NCBI RefSeq assembly: GCF_009724245.1
Contig: NZ_WNNK01000004.1
Coordinates: 1 to 64,000, forward strand
Length of the DNA: 64,000 bases
Direction of reading: 5' to 3'
DNA from: Pseudomonas spelaei
GTDB taxonomy: Bacteria; Pseudomonadota; Gammaproteobacteria; Pseudomonadales; Pseudomonadaceae
In this document: in pieces, positions 8,792-17,658 of the stretch
How the letters are laid out: each line of letters opens with the position of its first letter
Position numbering within the stretch: position 1 is the first letter of the stretch
Position numbers and translations under genes: made by a program
The notes under the pieces: generated by a model
Database searches by the model: none
What the model saw: only the letters and a program-made list of their open reading frames with translations
What the model was told of the DNA's origin: nothing

Positions 8792-10381
8792 TCATTTGAC
8801 CTCCGGCGGGGTGGTGAAGGTGTGATACGGCGCCGGCGAAGGAATGCTCCACTCAAGCCCTTCGGCACCATCCCAGGGCTTGGCCGGCGCGGGTTTGCCG
8901 CCACGGATGCACTTGATGACGATGAACAGGAAGAAGATCTGCGTCGCACCAAAGGTGAAAGCACCAATGGACGAGACCATGTTGAAGTCGGCGAACTGCA
9001 GGTTGTAGTCCGGCACCCGGCGCGGCATGCCCGCCAGCCCGACGAAGTGCATCGGGAAGAACGCCATGTTCATCCCCACGAACGACAGCCAGAAATGCAG
9101 CTTGCCCAGGGTTTCGTCGTACATGTGACCGGTCCATTTCGGCAGCCAGTAGTAGGCCGAGGCGAAGATCCCGAAGATCGCGCCAGGCACCAGTACGTAA
9201 TGGAAGTGCGCCACCACAAAGTAGGTGTCGTGGTACTGGAAGTCCGCCGGGGCAATCGCCAGCATCAGCCCGGAGAAGCCGCCAATGGTGAACAGGATCA
9301 CGAAGGCCACGGCAAACAGCATCGGCGTCTCGAAGGTCAGCGAGCCTTGCCACATGGTGCTGACCCAGTTGAACACCTTCACCCCGGTGGGCACCGCGAT
9401 CAGCAGCGTGGCGTACATGAAGAACAGCTCGCCCACCAGCGGAATGCCCACCACGAACATGTGGTGCGCCCACACGATAAACGACAGGAAGGCGATGCTC
9501 GCCGTGGCGTAGACCATCGAGGTGTAACCGAACAACGGCTTGCGCGAGAAGGTCGGGATGATCGAGCTGACGGCACCGAAGGCCGGCAGGATCATGATGT
9601 ACACCTCGGGGTGGCCGAAGAACCAGAACACATGCTGGAACAACACCGGGTCACCGCCGCCGGCAGCACTGAAGAAGCTGGTGCCGAAATGGATATCCAT
9701 CAGCATCATCGTCACGCAACCTGCCAACACCGGCATCACCGCGATCAGCAGGAATGCCGTGATCAGCCAGGTCCAGACGAACAATGGCATCTTCATCAGG
9801 GTCATGCCGGGTGCGCGCAGGTTGAGGATGGTGGCGATCACGTTGATCGCGCCCATGATCGAACTGATACCCATCAAGTGGATGGCGAAGATGAAGAAAG
9901 TCACGCTTTCCGGCGCATAGGTGGTGGAAAGCGGGGCGTAGAAGGTCCAGCCGAAGTTCGGCCCGCCGCCCGGCATGAACAGGGTCGAGACCAGCAGCAA
10001 GAACGCGGCCGGCAACAGCCAGAAGCTGAAGTTGTTCATCCGTGGCAGGGCCATGTCCGGCGCGCCGATCATCAATGGGATCATCCAGTTGGCGAGACCG
10101 ACAAACGCCGGCATCACCGCACCGAAGACCATCACCAGGCCGTGCATGGTGGTCATCTGGTTGAAGAACGCCGGCTCCACGATCTGCAAGCCCGGCTGGA
10201 ACAGCTCGGCCCGGATCACCATGGCGAACGAGCCGCCAAGCAGGAACATGGCGAAGCTGAACCACAGGTACATGGTCCCGATGTCTTTGTGGTTGGTGGT
10301 CAGCACCCAGCGCATCAGGCCTTTGGCGGGGCCGTGAGCGTGGTCACCGGCATGACCGTGGTCATCGATCACAGCGCTCAT
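8792..10381 (-). CDS. ctaD: Cytochrome c oxidase subunit I
   Basis: This is the catalytic heme-copper subunit (heme a, heme a3-CuB) that reduces oxygen and pumps protons. The 529-residue protein has twelve helices, the CuB/heme region around FFGHPEVYIMILPAFG, the downstream HHMF and HDTYFVVAHFHYVL stretches, and the early heme a ligand segment containing TTMHGLVMVFG. It is preceded by ctaC and followed by ctaG; a very long open frame on the opposite strand is a coding shadow. Confidence 0.98.
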   Translation of the reverse strand: MSAVIDDHGHAGDHAHGPAKGLMRWVLTTNHKDIGTMYLWFSFAMFLLGGSFAMVIRAELFQPGLQIVEPAFFNQMTTMHGLVMVFGAVMPAFVGLANWMIPLMIGAPDMALPRMNNFSFWLLPAAFLLLVSTLFMPGGGPNFGWTFYAPLSTTYAPESVTFFIFAIHLMGISSIMGAINVIATILNLRAPGMTLMKMPLFVWTWLITAFLLIAVMPVLAGCVTMMLMDIHFGTSFFSAAGGGDPVLFQHVFWFFGHPEVYIMILPAFGAVSSIIPTFSRKPLFGYTSMVYATASIAFLSFIVWAHHMFVVGIPLVGELFFMYATLLIAVPTGVKVFNWVSTMWQGSLTFETPMLFAVAFVILFTIGGFSGLMLAIAPADFQYHDTYFVVAHFHYVLVPGAIFGIFASAYYWLPKWTGHMYDETLGKLHFWLSFVGMNMAFFPMHFVGLAGMPRRVPDYNLQFADFNMVSSIGAFTFGATQIFFLFIVIKCIRGGKPAPAKPWDGAEGLEWSIPSPAPYHTFTTPPEVK

Positions 10382-10439
10382 GGCCTTTCTCCTGCAAACG
10401 AGTGAGCGGGACGGTTCAGGGAATACGCAATGAATGAGG

Positions 10440-11567
10440 TCATTTGCTTTCCCCCTGTTTCAGAGCCAGCACGTCTTTGGGGGTGACCATGTCGCCCTTG
10501 TTGTTGCCCCACGCGTTGCGTTCGTAGGTCACGACCGCCGCGATATCAACTTCCGAGAGCTGCTTGCCGAAAGCGGCCATGGCGGTGCCGGGCTTGCCGA
10601 AGTACACGCGATGCAGGTGATCCTCTTTGGCGCCGGTGGCAATCGGCGAGCCCTTGAGCGCCGGGAACATCGGCGGTAGGCCCTGGCCTTCGGCCTGGTG
10701 ACAGGCCACGCAGGTGGTGTGGTAGACCTTGTCGCCACGGGCCACCAACTCTTCAAGGGTCCATTCCTTGGAGGTCAGCTCTTTGAGTTGAACGGCTTCG
10801 GCTTTGCGCTCGCCGAGCCACGTTTCGTAGTCGGCCTTGGACTTGACGTCGACCACAATGGGCATGAAGCCGTGGTCCTTGCCGCACAGCTCGGCACACT
10901 GGCCACGGTAGATGCCGGGCTTCTCGATCCGTGTCCAAGCCTCGTTGACGAAACCGGGGATGGCGTCGCGCTTGACCGCAAAGGCCGGCACCCACCACGA
11001 ATGGATCACGTCGGCGGCGGTCACCAGAAAGCGCACTTTGGCACCCACCGGCAGCACCAGCGGCTGGTCAACCTCCAGCAGATAATGCTCGCCTTTGACG
11101 GCCTGGTTATGAATCTGCTCGGCAGGAGTGGCCAGGTTGCTGAAGAACTCGACGTCCTGGCCCAGGTACTTGTAATGCCACTTCCACTGATAGCCGGTGA
11201 CCTGGATGTCGATATCCGACTCACTGCTGTCGTAGATGTTGATCAGGGTCTTGGTGGCTGGAATAGCCATCGCCACCAGGATCAGCAAGGGCACCACCGT
11301 CCAGAGAATCTCGACCGTGGTGCTCTCGTGGAACTTGGCCGCCACCTGGCCGGTTGAGCGTCGATGAACCATCATCGACCAGAACATCGCGCCAAACACG
11401 ACGATGCCGATCACCACACAGATCCAGAAAATGGTCATGTGCAGGTCGAACACGGCGTGACTGACTTCGGTGGCCCCTGGCGTCATATTCGTCGTCCAGG
11501 CGGCCTGCGCCTGGCTGAATACTGACCACAAGAGTAGGCCCATCCAAACGTGTGGATGTCGCGTCAT
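10440..11567 (-). CDS. ctaC: Cytochrome c oxidase subunit II with fused cytochrome c domain
   Basis: Subunit II accepts electrons through the binuclear CuA centre. The 375-residue protein has a signal peptide, two membrane helices, a cupredoxin domain with CuA ligands (GQCAELCGKDHGFMPI) and, in the last 100 residues, a cytochrome c domain with the heme motif CVACH and a likely methionine ligand region. The fusion marks a caa3-type oxidase. It is the first gene of the operon. Confidence 0.97.
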   Translation of the reverse strand: MTRHPHVWMGLLLWSVFSQAQAAWTTNMTPGATEVSHAVFDLHMTIFWICVVIGIVVFGAMFWSMMVHRRSTGQVAAKFHESTTVEILWTVVPLLILVAMAIPATKTLINIYDSSESDIDIQVTGYQWKWHYKYLGQDVEFFSNLATPAEQIHNQAVKGEHYLLEVDQPLVLPVGAKVRFLVTAADVIHSWWVPAFAVKRDAIPGFVNEAWTRIEKPGIYRGQCAELCGKDHGFMPIVVDVKSKADYETWLGERKAEAVQLKELTSKEWTLEELVARGDKVYHTTCVACHQAEGQGLPPMFPALKGSPIATGAKEDHLHRVYFGKPGTAMAAFGKQLSEVDIAAVVTYERNAWGNNKGDMVTPKDVLALKQGESK

Positions 11568-11935
11568 TGCGGGTTCCCCTTATCGTTCTTGTTATCCCGC
11601 CGGTTTGCACCTGCGGCCAAGGGAGCGGCTTCCAAATTGCAAACACACCGCCAAGCCTTGCCTGCTCATGCAGTCTGGCGTCATCAGCTAATTGCGTACA
11701 AACCCGAGTATAGACAGCGACCGCCACCCCGCAATGTGAGGGAGCAAATGAACGAAAATGGACGAACGGAGCCGGCAAACCGGCAGACGACGGGGGTTAT
11801 CCGACGAACGATGGCATTTCGATATAACACCGGCGCATAACCGTGAAATAATTATGCCAAATGCGTCTTAGCCGCTCGTACAAACGAGCTACCTTATCTT
11901 CTCCCTTTTCCTACCCCTGTATTCTCGGAGCGTTC
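11568..11935. other. Divergent promoter region, ctaC operon / hypothetical gene
   Basis: This 368-base gap has no convincing gene. It should hold the oxidase operon promoter (minus strand) and that of the gene at 11936. A small inverted repeat, GCTCGT-ACAA-ACGAGC, lies at 11874-11889. I see nothing else defined apart from the -10 candidate listed separately. Confidence 0.5.
11707..11713 (-). promoter_or_regulatory. Candidate RpoS-type -10 (CTATACT) for ctaC operon
   Basis: The minus strand reads CTATACT, the extended -10 typical of sigma-S promoters, about 140 bases upstream of ctaC. No strong -35 is seen, which also suits sigma-S. The aa3/caa3 oxidase of P. aeruginosa is known to be induced by starvation through RpoS; applying that here is inference. 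Confidence 0.4.
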
Positions 11936-12583
11936 ATGAACACCGCCGCATTGCGCGAGCAGATTTCCCGTGCCCATCAACACGAAGCCAGCACTGGCCA
12001 GCTTGCTCAACAGCTGGAGGTCCAGTTACCCCACCTGCACCCGGCGATTTCCCTGCCCGATGTCGACGCCAAGGGTGTGATGACGCGTTTCGTCACCGCC
12101 TATATCGACCAGGTCCCGGAGTTGCTGGATGCAGCCAACGACGTGGCCCGCGAAGCCGGTATTGAAAGCCAGATCAAACCGGTGCTGAAAATCGCCGAGC
12201 AGTTCTTCCTTCAACCGTTGGCGATCCTGGCCGGCCATGAAGGCCTGGACGGCCTGCTGGACGAGGCGTACCTGGCTCATCGCCTGGTGGAAGAGGTCAA
12301 CGATCTGTACATCAAGCATTTCGGCCAGCCGCTGATTCCGCTGGATACCACCGTGGCCAACCTGATTGCCCACCAATTGATCGGTGAAACGTTCGCCAAT
12401 CAACTGGATGAAGCGGTGCACCATGCGGTGGATGAGATGCTCAATGAAGAGAGCTTCGCCCTCGAGTCTGTCGAAGCCTACCGCGACAAGCTCAAGAGCC
12501 CGGACACCGAAGCGGCCTGGAAGCGCTGGCCGTCCCTGTCGCGGCAGTTGGGTGTGGGGTTGGAGCTGGATCAGCCGGCGTAA
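11936..12583 (+). CDS. Conserved hypothetical protein
   Basis: I do not recognise a named domain. The 215-residue product is acidic and mostly alpha-helical with no signal peptide or membrane segment, so it is probably cytoplasmic. GGAG lies shortly before the ATG. It occupies the slot that PA0104 holds in P. aeruginosa, as I recall, between the SulP/carbonic anhydrase pair and the oxidase operon, divergent from the latter. No function can be assigned. Confidence 0.85.
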   Translation: MNTAALREQISRAHQHEASTGQLAQQLEVQLPHLHPAISLPDVDAKGVMTRFVTAYIDQVPELLDAANDVAREAGIESQIKPVLKIAEQFFLQPLAILAGHEGLDGLLDEAYLAHRLVEEVNDLYIKHFGQPLIPLDTTVANLIAHQLIGETFANQLDEAVHHAVDEMLNEESFALESVEAYRDKLKSPDTEAAWKRWPSLSRQLGVGLELDQPA

Positions 12584-12607
12584 GTTTACGACTGGCAAAG
12601 ATTGAAT

Positions 12608-12635
12608 GTGGGAGCCGGGTTTGCCCGGCGCCCAC
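12608..12635. terminator. Bidirectional hairpin (REP variant)
   Basis: GTGGG-A-GCCGGG-TTTG-CCCGGC-G-CCCAC folds into a strong stem between the convergent 3' ends of the hypothetical gene and the SulP gene. It has no T-run, so it may be a REP variant acting as a 3'-end stabiliser. Confidence 0.55.
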
Positions 12636-12649
12636 AGGGCTCAACTTAT

Positions 12650-14191
12650 TCAGGCAGCCGCCGACCCTATTCCTGTCGTCGTGCGTACCCTCCCTTCCAA
12701 TCGACGCTTCAACCCTCGCGCCTCGATCACCAGCTTCGAACCCTTGGCCGCATTGGCACGCCCCCATTCCTCCAGCAGCTCAAGGCAGGAATGATCGATA
12801 TAACTCAGGTTATTGAGCGGCACATGCACGGTGGTTCCCGCCGGTATCGTCGATAGCACCTGGGTCAGCGCCGGCACCTTGAGAAAAGTCGCCGCGCCAG
12901 TCAGCCGCAATTCCATTTCCCCGTCCTGGGGCAGGTCAATCAGGCTGATCTTCAGCCGTGAAGCCTTCCACGCCAGCTTGACCAGGGTCAACCCGAAACC
13001 CACCAACACACCCGTCAGCAGGTCGGTGAAGATGATCGCCAGGGCCGTGGCTGCGTAGGTGAACATCGGCATCCGACCATAGCGGCCCAAGCCACGAAAA
13101 GCCTTGATGTCTACCAGTTTGATCCCGGTGTACACCAGCACACCCGCCAGGCTCGCCACCGGAATGCTTTGCAGCACACTGGACAGCAGCAACACAAAGG
13201 CCAGCAACCACACACCGTGAAACATCGCCGACAACCGCGTGGTGGCACCCGCCTGGACGTTGGCTGAACTGCGTACGATCACCCCGGTCATGGGCAACGC
13301 GCCCACCAGGCCGCAAAGCATATTGCCTACGCCTTGTGCTGACAGTTCCTTATCAAAATCAGAACGCTGACCGTTATGCATGCGATCGACAGCCGCCGCC
13401 GAGAGCAGGGTTTCGGCGCTGGCGATAAACGCCACGGCGAAGGCGGCGATCAACAGGCTGGGATCCGCCAGGTTCAGCAGGTCGCTGGGCCGTAGCCAAT
13501 CGATGGCGTCCGCCAGGTTTTCCGGCACCTCCACACGCTTGACCTGCAACGCCAGTACCAAACTGGTCACCGTTGCCAAACCTACGCCCAGAAGAGCACC
13601 TGGCACAAAACGCAGCTTCTGCGGGCGGAATTTATCCCACAGCCACATCACCAGCATCGTCGACAACCCGAGCAAACCGGCCTGCCAACCAAGCCCACCG
13701 CCCAAGGCAGGAATAGCCTGCACCAACGCCGCCGGGAAGCCCGCAAGGTTATCCAGGCCCGACGGTTTAGGCACGCCGTCGAGCATCACATGGACTTGTG
13801 AAAGAACGATCAGTACTCCGATCCCGGCCAGCATCCCGTACACCACCGCCGGGGCGGTCACACGGAACCAGCAACCCAGGCGCAGACGCCCGGCCACCAG
13901 TTGCAGGAACCCCGCCAGCAACAGGATAGGCCCGAGCATGGCCATGCCATGCTGGCGCACCAGCTCGAATACCAACACCGCCAATCCGGCTGCCGGGCCA
14001 CTGACTTGCAATGGCGAACCCGCCAACCAGCCGACCACCAGGCCACCGATGATCCCGGTGATCAAGCCTTTGGCCGGTGGCATACCGGAAGCGATGGCGA
14101 TCCCCATGCACAAGGGCAGGGCGACCAGAAACACAACCACGGACGCCAGCAGCTCCCGTGGCAGCACAGCTTTTAGTTGAGCAGCACGCAT
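12650..14191 (-). CDS. SulP-family anion transporter with STAS domain
   Basis: This is a SLC26/SulP inner-membrane transporter for sulfate, bicarbonate or a similar anion. The start was set at the ATG at 14191, which follows GGGAG and gives the family N terminus LLASVVVFLVALPLCMGIA. The 513-residue protein has about 12-14 helices and a C-terminal STAS domain (last 100 residues, with NNLSYIDHSCLELL). Its stop lies 66 bases from the hypothetical gene, and a carbonic anhydrase lies immediately upstream in the same direction. That pairing suggests bicarbonate as the substrate (inference). Confidence 0.9.
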   Translation of the reverse strand: MRAAQLKAVLPRELLASVVVFLVALPLCMGIAIASGMPPAKGLITGIIGGLVVGWLAGSPLQVSGPAAGLAVLVFELVRQHGMAMLGPILLLAGFLQLVAGRLRLGCWFRVTAPAVVYGMLAGIGVLIVLSQVHVMLDGVPKPSGLDNLAGFPAALVQAIPALGGGLGWQAGLLGLSTMLVMWLWDKFRPQKLRFVPGALLGVGLATVTSLVLALQVKRVEVPENLADAIDWLRPSDLLNLADPSLLIAAFAVAFIASAETLLSAAAVDRMHNGQRSDFDKELSAQGVGNMLCGLVGALPMTGVIVRSSANVQAGATTRLSAMFHGVWLLAFVLLLSSVLQSIPVASLAGVLVYTGIKLVDIKAFRGLGRYGRMPMFTYAATALAIIFTDLLTGVLVGFGLTLVKLAWKASRLKISLIDLPQDGEMELRLTGAATFLKVPALTQVLSTIPAGTTVHVPLNNLSYIDHSCLELLEEWGRANAAKGSKLVIEARGLKRRLEGRVRTTTGIGSAAA

Positions 14192-14276
14192 GATGACTCT
14201 CCCGAGGCATTCGCCGGGCGTGGCAAGGCCTGGCTGCACAAATGGCAGCCATCGCGTTACCCGGCAGGGGAATGTT

Positions 14277-15008
14277 TTAGAAGCGCGCTTTAGGCGTCGC
14301 CGAAGGGATCGGTTGAGTACCGTTCAACGGGAGGAACGCCGCTTGATCCGCATCGTAGGCTTTGATTTCACTGGTCTCGATGTCGTAGACCCAGCCATGG
14401 ATAAACAAATGGCCGTTGGCCATGCGCGAGGCCACCGACGGATGTGTGCGCAGGTGCTGCAACTGTGCAATGACATTTTCTTCGGTCAGCACATGCATGC
14501 TTTCGTTTTCGTTGGCGCAATCACAGTTGTCCTGGACCATGGTCTTGGCGACCTCGGCATGCCGCAGCCAGGCTTTGACCGTAGGCATTTTTTCCAGGCT
14601 TTGGGGGTTGAGTACCGCGCGCATGGCACCGCAATCGGAATGGCCGCAGATGATGATGTGCTGCACGCCAAGGGCCAGTACCGCGTACTCGATGGCCGTG
14701 GAAACACCGCCGTTCATCTGCCCATAGGGCGGCACGACGTTGCCGACATTACGGGTCACGAACAGATCACCCGGGGAGCTTTGGGTAATCAGCTCCGGAA
14801 CGATGCGCGAATCGGCGCAGGTAATGAACATCGCCCGTGGGCTCTGGGCCGTGGCGAGCTTCTTGAAGAGTTCTTCCTGCTGGGGAAAGATCTCGTGATG
14901 GAAATGCAAAAAACCTTCAACAATGTGCTGCAGCGCTGCATCGGCGGACTCCGCCTCGTAAGGGGCTGAAGCCGACGCAGCCAACGGCTGTTTATCCTTG
15001 TCACTCAT
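14277..15008 (-). CDS. can: Beta-class carbonic anhydrase
   Basis: This zinc enzyme interconverts CO2 and bicarbonate in the cytoplasm. The 243-residue protein has the beta-class zinc site: Cys64 and Asp66 in TCADSRIVPE, and the HxxC of IICGHSDCGAM. The neighbouring SulP gene lies 85 bases downstream on the same strand. It matches the position of the main P. aeruginosa beta enzyme next to a SulP gene (from memory). Confidence 0.95.
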   Translation of the reverse strand: MSDKDKQPLAASASAPYEAESADAALQHIVEGFLHFHHEIFPQQEELFKKLATAQSPRAMFITCADSRIVPELITQSSPGDLFVTRNVGNVVPPYGQMNGGVSTAIEYAVLALGVQHIIICGHSDCGAMRAVLNPQSLEKMPTVKAWLRHAEVAKTMVQDNCDCANENESMHVLTEENVIAQLQHLRTHPSVASRMANGHLFIHGWVYDIETSEIKAYDADQAAFLPLNGTQPIPSATPKARF

Positions 15009-15207
15009 GATTCATCCTCGTGGTTGGAGCAGGGGAGTTTTCCGGTGCGATTCGGCGCCAAACCCGCAGCGCCAACTCATTAGTCACTCGATCAACACCG
15101 TACCCGCCGAAACTTAACTCAAACTGAATGAACCGCTCTAGATCGCGGGTTTCAGTGATATCAAAACGCGACTATTCCTACGCGAAAGTTCACTTTCACC
15201 TGGCAGT

Positions 15208-16266
15208 TTACAACAATGCCATCTGCCTGCCCGGAGGACAAAACGCCGTGCAATCCAGATTAAACCCTTCCCGGCGATTGAGCCCCAAACGTTTGATCGC
15301 CTTGGCAAAACGTTGCGCCAACAAGTCGGCAAACGGCCCTTCACCACGCATCCGTACGCCGAAGCGACTGTCATAGACTTCGCCGCCTCGCACCTGCCGC
15401 ACCAGGCTCATCACATGGGCCGCCCGCTGAGGGTAATGGGCCGCCAACCACTCCTCAAACAGCGACGCCACCTCCAGTGGCAGACGCAGCATCATGTAGG
15501 CCGCACTTTGCGCCCCGGCAGCATGGGCTTCGGCCAACAGGCTTTCCAGTTCACTGTCATTGATCATCGGGATCATCGGTGAACACAGCACGCCCACCGG
15601 AATCCCCGCCTCACGCATCACCCTGATCGCGCGCAACCTGGCCTTGGGCGCCGCCGTGCGCGGCTCAAGGATGCGCTTGAGCTCGTCATCCAGGCTGGTG
15701 AGGCTGATCATCACTGCCACCAACCGCTGGCGGGCCAGCTCGGTCAACAGGTCGAGATCCCGCAGAATCAGCGACCCCTTGGTGATGATCGTCACCGGGT
15801 GGCGATAGCGCAGCAGCACTTCAAGGGTTTGCCGGGTGATCCTGTATTCGCGCTCGATGGGCTGGTACGGGTCGGTGTTGGACCCCAGGTTGATCGGCGC
15901 GCAGGTATAGCCGGGTTTCGACAGTTGCTGTTCCAGCACATCGGCGGCGTTGGTTTTGGCGATCAGCTTGGTTTCGAAATCCAACCCCGGTGAGAGGTCC
16001 CAGTACGCGTGACTGGGCCGGGCATAGCAGTAGATACAGCCATGCTCGCAGCCTCGGTATGGATTGATGGACCGATCAAACGGCAAATCTGGCGAGTTGT
16101 TGCGGGTAATGATGGTTTTTGCCGTCTCGATGCGGACTTCGGTGCCCTGGGTCTGCGGCACTTCCTGAAACCAGCCATCGTCCTCAGCCACGCTGACGGT
16201 AGGCGCAAAGCGATTGTGCAGGTTGGTGGCGGTGCCGCGCCCGCGGGGTGGCAACGGAGTGGACAT
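15208..16266 (-). CDS. Radical SAM protein, spore-photoproduct-lyase-like (PA0069 family)
   Basis: This 352-residue radical SAM enzyme has a cluster-binding motif CEHGCIYCYA (Cx3Cx2C) near residue 75. It is related to the SplB-like group sometimes linked to DNA repair. The substrate is not known. A perfect LexA box lies 16-31 bases upstream of the ATG, so SOS control is very likely; the P. aeruginosa homologue is, as I recall, in the LexA regulon. It faces the same way as the gluconate dehydrogenase operon but has its own operator. Confidence 0.88.
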   Translation of the reverse strand: MSTPLPPRGRGTATNLHNRFAPTVSVAEDDGWFQEVPQTQGTEVRIETAKTIITRNNSPDLPFDRSINPYRGCEHGCIYCYARPSHAYWDLSPGLDFETKLIAKTNAADVLEQQLSKPGYTCAPINLGSNTDPYQPIEREYRITRQTLEVLLRYRHPVTIITKGSLILRDLDLLTELARQRLVAVMISLTSLDDELKRILEPRTAAPKARLRAIRVMREAGIPVGVLCSPMIPMINDSELESLLAEAHAAGAQSAAYMMLRLPLEVASLFEEWLAAHYPQRAAHVMSLVRQVRGGEVYDSRFGVRMRGEGPFADLLAQRFAKAIKRLGLNRREGFNLDCTAFCPPGRQMALL

Positions 16267-16271
16267 GAAAA

Positions 16272-16307
16272 CGCCTCTATACTGTTTTTATATACAGTAT
16301 AGAGGCG
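16272..16307. promoter_or_regulatory. LexA (SOS) box inside a perfect extended palindrome
   Basis: Bases 16282-16297 read CTGT-TTTTATAT-ACAG, a perfect LexA operator. The symmetry extends to 14-bp arms (CGCCTCTATACTGT / ACAGTATAGAGGCG). On the minus strand the promoter-distal arm carries the GAGG that serves as ribosome-binding site for the radical SAM gene and is followed by TTTT. Confidence 0.88.
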
Positions 16308-16347
16308 CGATGCTTCTGACCAGCGCCGTTGGGCGGCAAGGGTTGAA

Positions 16348-17652
16348 TCAGTACTTCTGCGTCACCTGACCCAAATCATCACCCGACGTGGTCTGCATGT
16401 CGTTCTTGCGCAGGCCCGCCACTTCGCTGGCTTTTACCGGCGCGCCTTTGTTGCCCCAACTGCCGCGAATGAAACTGACCACGTCCGCCACTTCCTGATC
16501 CGACAACCGCCAGGCAAATGCCGGCATGGTGAAGGTCGAAGGCGCCGTGTGAGTCGCCGGCAATGTGCCGCCATTCAACACGATGTTGATCAACGAGGTC
16601 GCATCCGCCGTCTGCAGCACTGGATTGCCTGCCAGCGCCGGGAATACCCGGCTGTAGCCATGGCCATCCGTGCGGTGACACGCCGCGCAGTTGTCGATAT
16701 AGACCGACGCTCCAGGCTTGCTGTCATCACCCTTCCACAGCGCGTCTGCGATTTGCTTGTCGTACTGATGCGGCTGATCCTGAGGATCAACTGCCGGCAA
16801 GCTCTTGAGGTAACGGGCGATAGCCGTCAGGTCTTCTTCCGACATGTACTGCATGCTGTGGACCACAACGTCGCTCATGCCGCCAAATACCGCGCTACGG
16901 TCACTGCGGCCGGTCTTGAGGAATTGCACCAGTTGTTCTTCGCTCCAACTGCCCAGGCCATCCTTGTGATCGCCACGCAAGCTTTTGGCGATCCAGCCTT
17001 CCAATGGCGCGCTACCGGAGAGAAAGGCACTGCCTTCAGAAGCGCTCAAGGCTTTTTCCTGCATGGTCAGGGCCCGTGGCGTATGACACGCGCCGCAGTG
17101 GCCAAGGCCTTCGACAAGGTATGCACCACGGCTGATCACCGGGTCGGCAGCGGCCTGGGCCTGAGCCTCAGAGACCGCGGGCGCAAACATCCAGCGCCAG
17201 GCCGCCAAAGGCCAGCGCATGCTCAAGGGCCAGGGAATATCGCTGTCCTTGTTCTCTTGCGCGACCGGTTCAACGCCCTTCATGAAGTACGCATACAACG
17301 CCTGCATGTCGCTTTCACTGACCCGCGCATAAGACGGGTAGGGCATAGCCGGGTAAAGGGTACTACCGCTTTTGGCGACGCCATGGCGCACGGCCTTGTC
17401 GAAGTCTTCGAAGCTGTAGTCCCCCAGGCCGGTTTTGTCCGGGGTGATATTGGTGGAGTAGATCACACCGATCGGAGTCTCCATCGGCAGGCCACCGGCA
17501 AAGGGCTTGCCACCCTTGGCAGTGTGGCAAGCCACGCAGTCACCGGCGCGGGCCAGGTACTCGCCCTGTTTGATCAAGTCGGTTTCAGCCGCGCTCACCG
17601 AATAGCTGCTGAGCAACGCCACGGAGGCGATAACGAATGCTTTCATGGTCAT
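16348..17652 (-). CDS. Gluconate 2-dehydrogenase cytochrome c subunit
   Basis: This triheme cytochrome passes electrons from the flavoprotein subunit to ubiquinone in the periplasmic/membrane-bound dehydrogenase. The 434-residue protein has a signal peptide (cleavage after SVSA) and three CxxCH heme motifs: CVACH near 37, CGACH near 185 and CAACH near 325. It is the last gene of a three-gene operon, 6 bases after the large subunit. The family also includes alcohol and sorbitol dehydrogenase cytochromes, so the substrate rests on the partner subunits. Confidence 0.92.
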   Translation of the reverse strand: MTMKAFVIASVALLSSYSVSAAETDLIKQGEYLARAGDCVACHTAKGGKPFAGGLPMETPIGVIYSTNITPDKTGLGDYSFEDFDKAVRHGVAKSGSTLYPAMPYPSYARVSESDMQALYAYFMKGVEPVAQENKDSDIPWPLSMRWPLAAWRWMFAPAVSEAQAQAAADPVISRGAYLVEGLGHCGACHTPRALTMQEKALSASEGSAFLSGSAPLEGWIAKSLRGDHKDGLGSWSEEQLVQFLKTGRSDRSAVFGGMSDVVVHSMQYMSEEDLTAIARYLKSLPAVDPQDQPHQYDKQIADALWKGDDSKPGASVYIDNCAACHRTDGHGYSRVFPALAGNPVLQTADATSLINIVLNGGTLPATHTAPSTFTMPAFAWRLSDQEVADVVSFIRGSWGNKGAPVKASEVAGLRKNDMQTTSGDDLGQVTQKY

Positions 17653-17658
17653 CGCTCC

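Noticed and set aside
8696..10405. 569-codon open frame on the plus strand opposite ctaD
   Set aside because: It is a shadow of the highly conserved ctaD gene; the product is rich in His, Arg, Glu and Gln and resembles no family.
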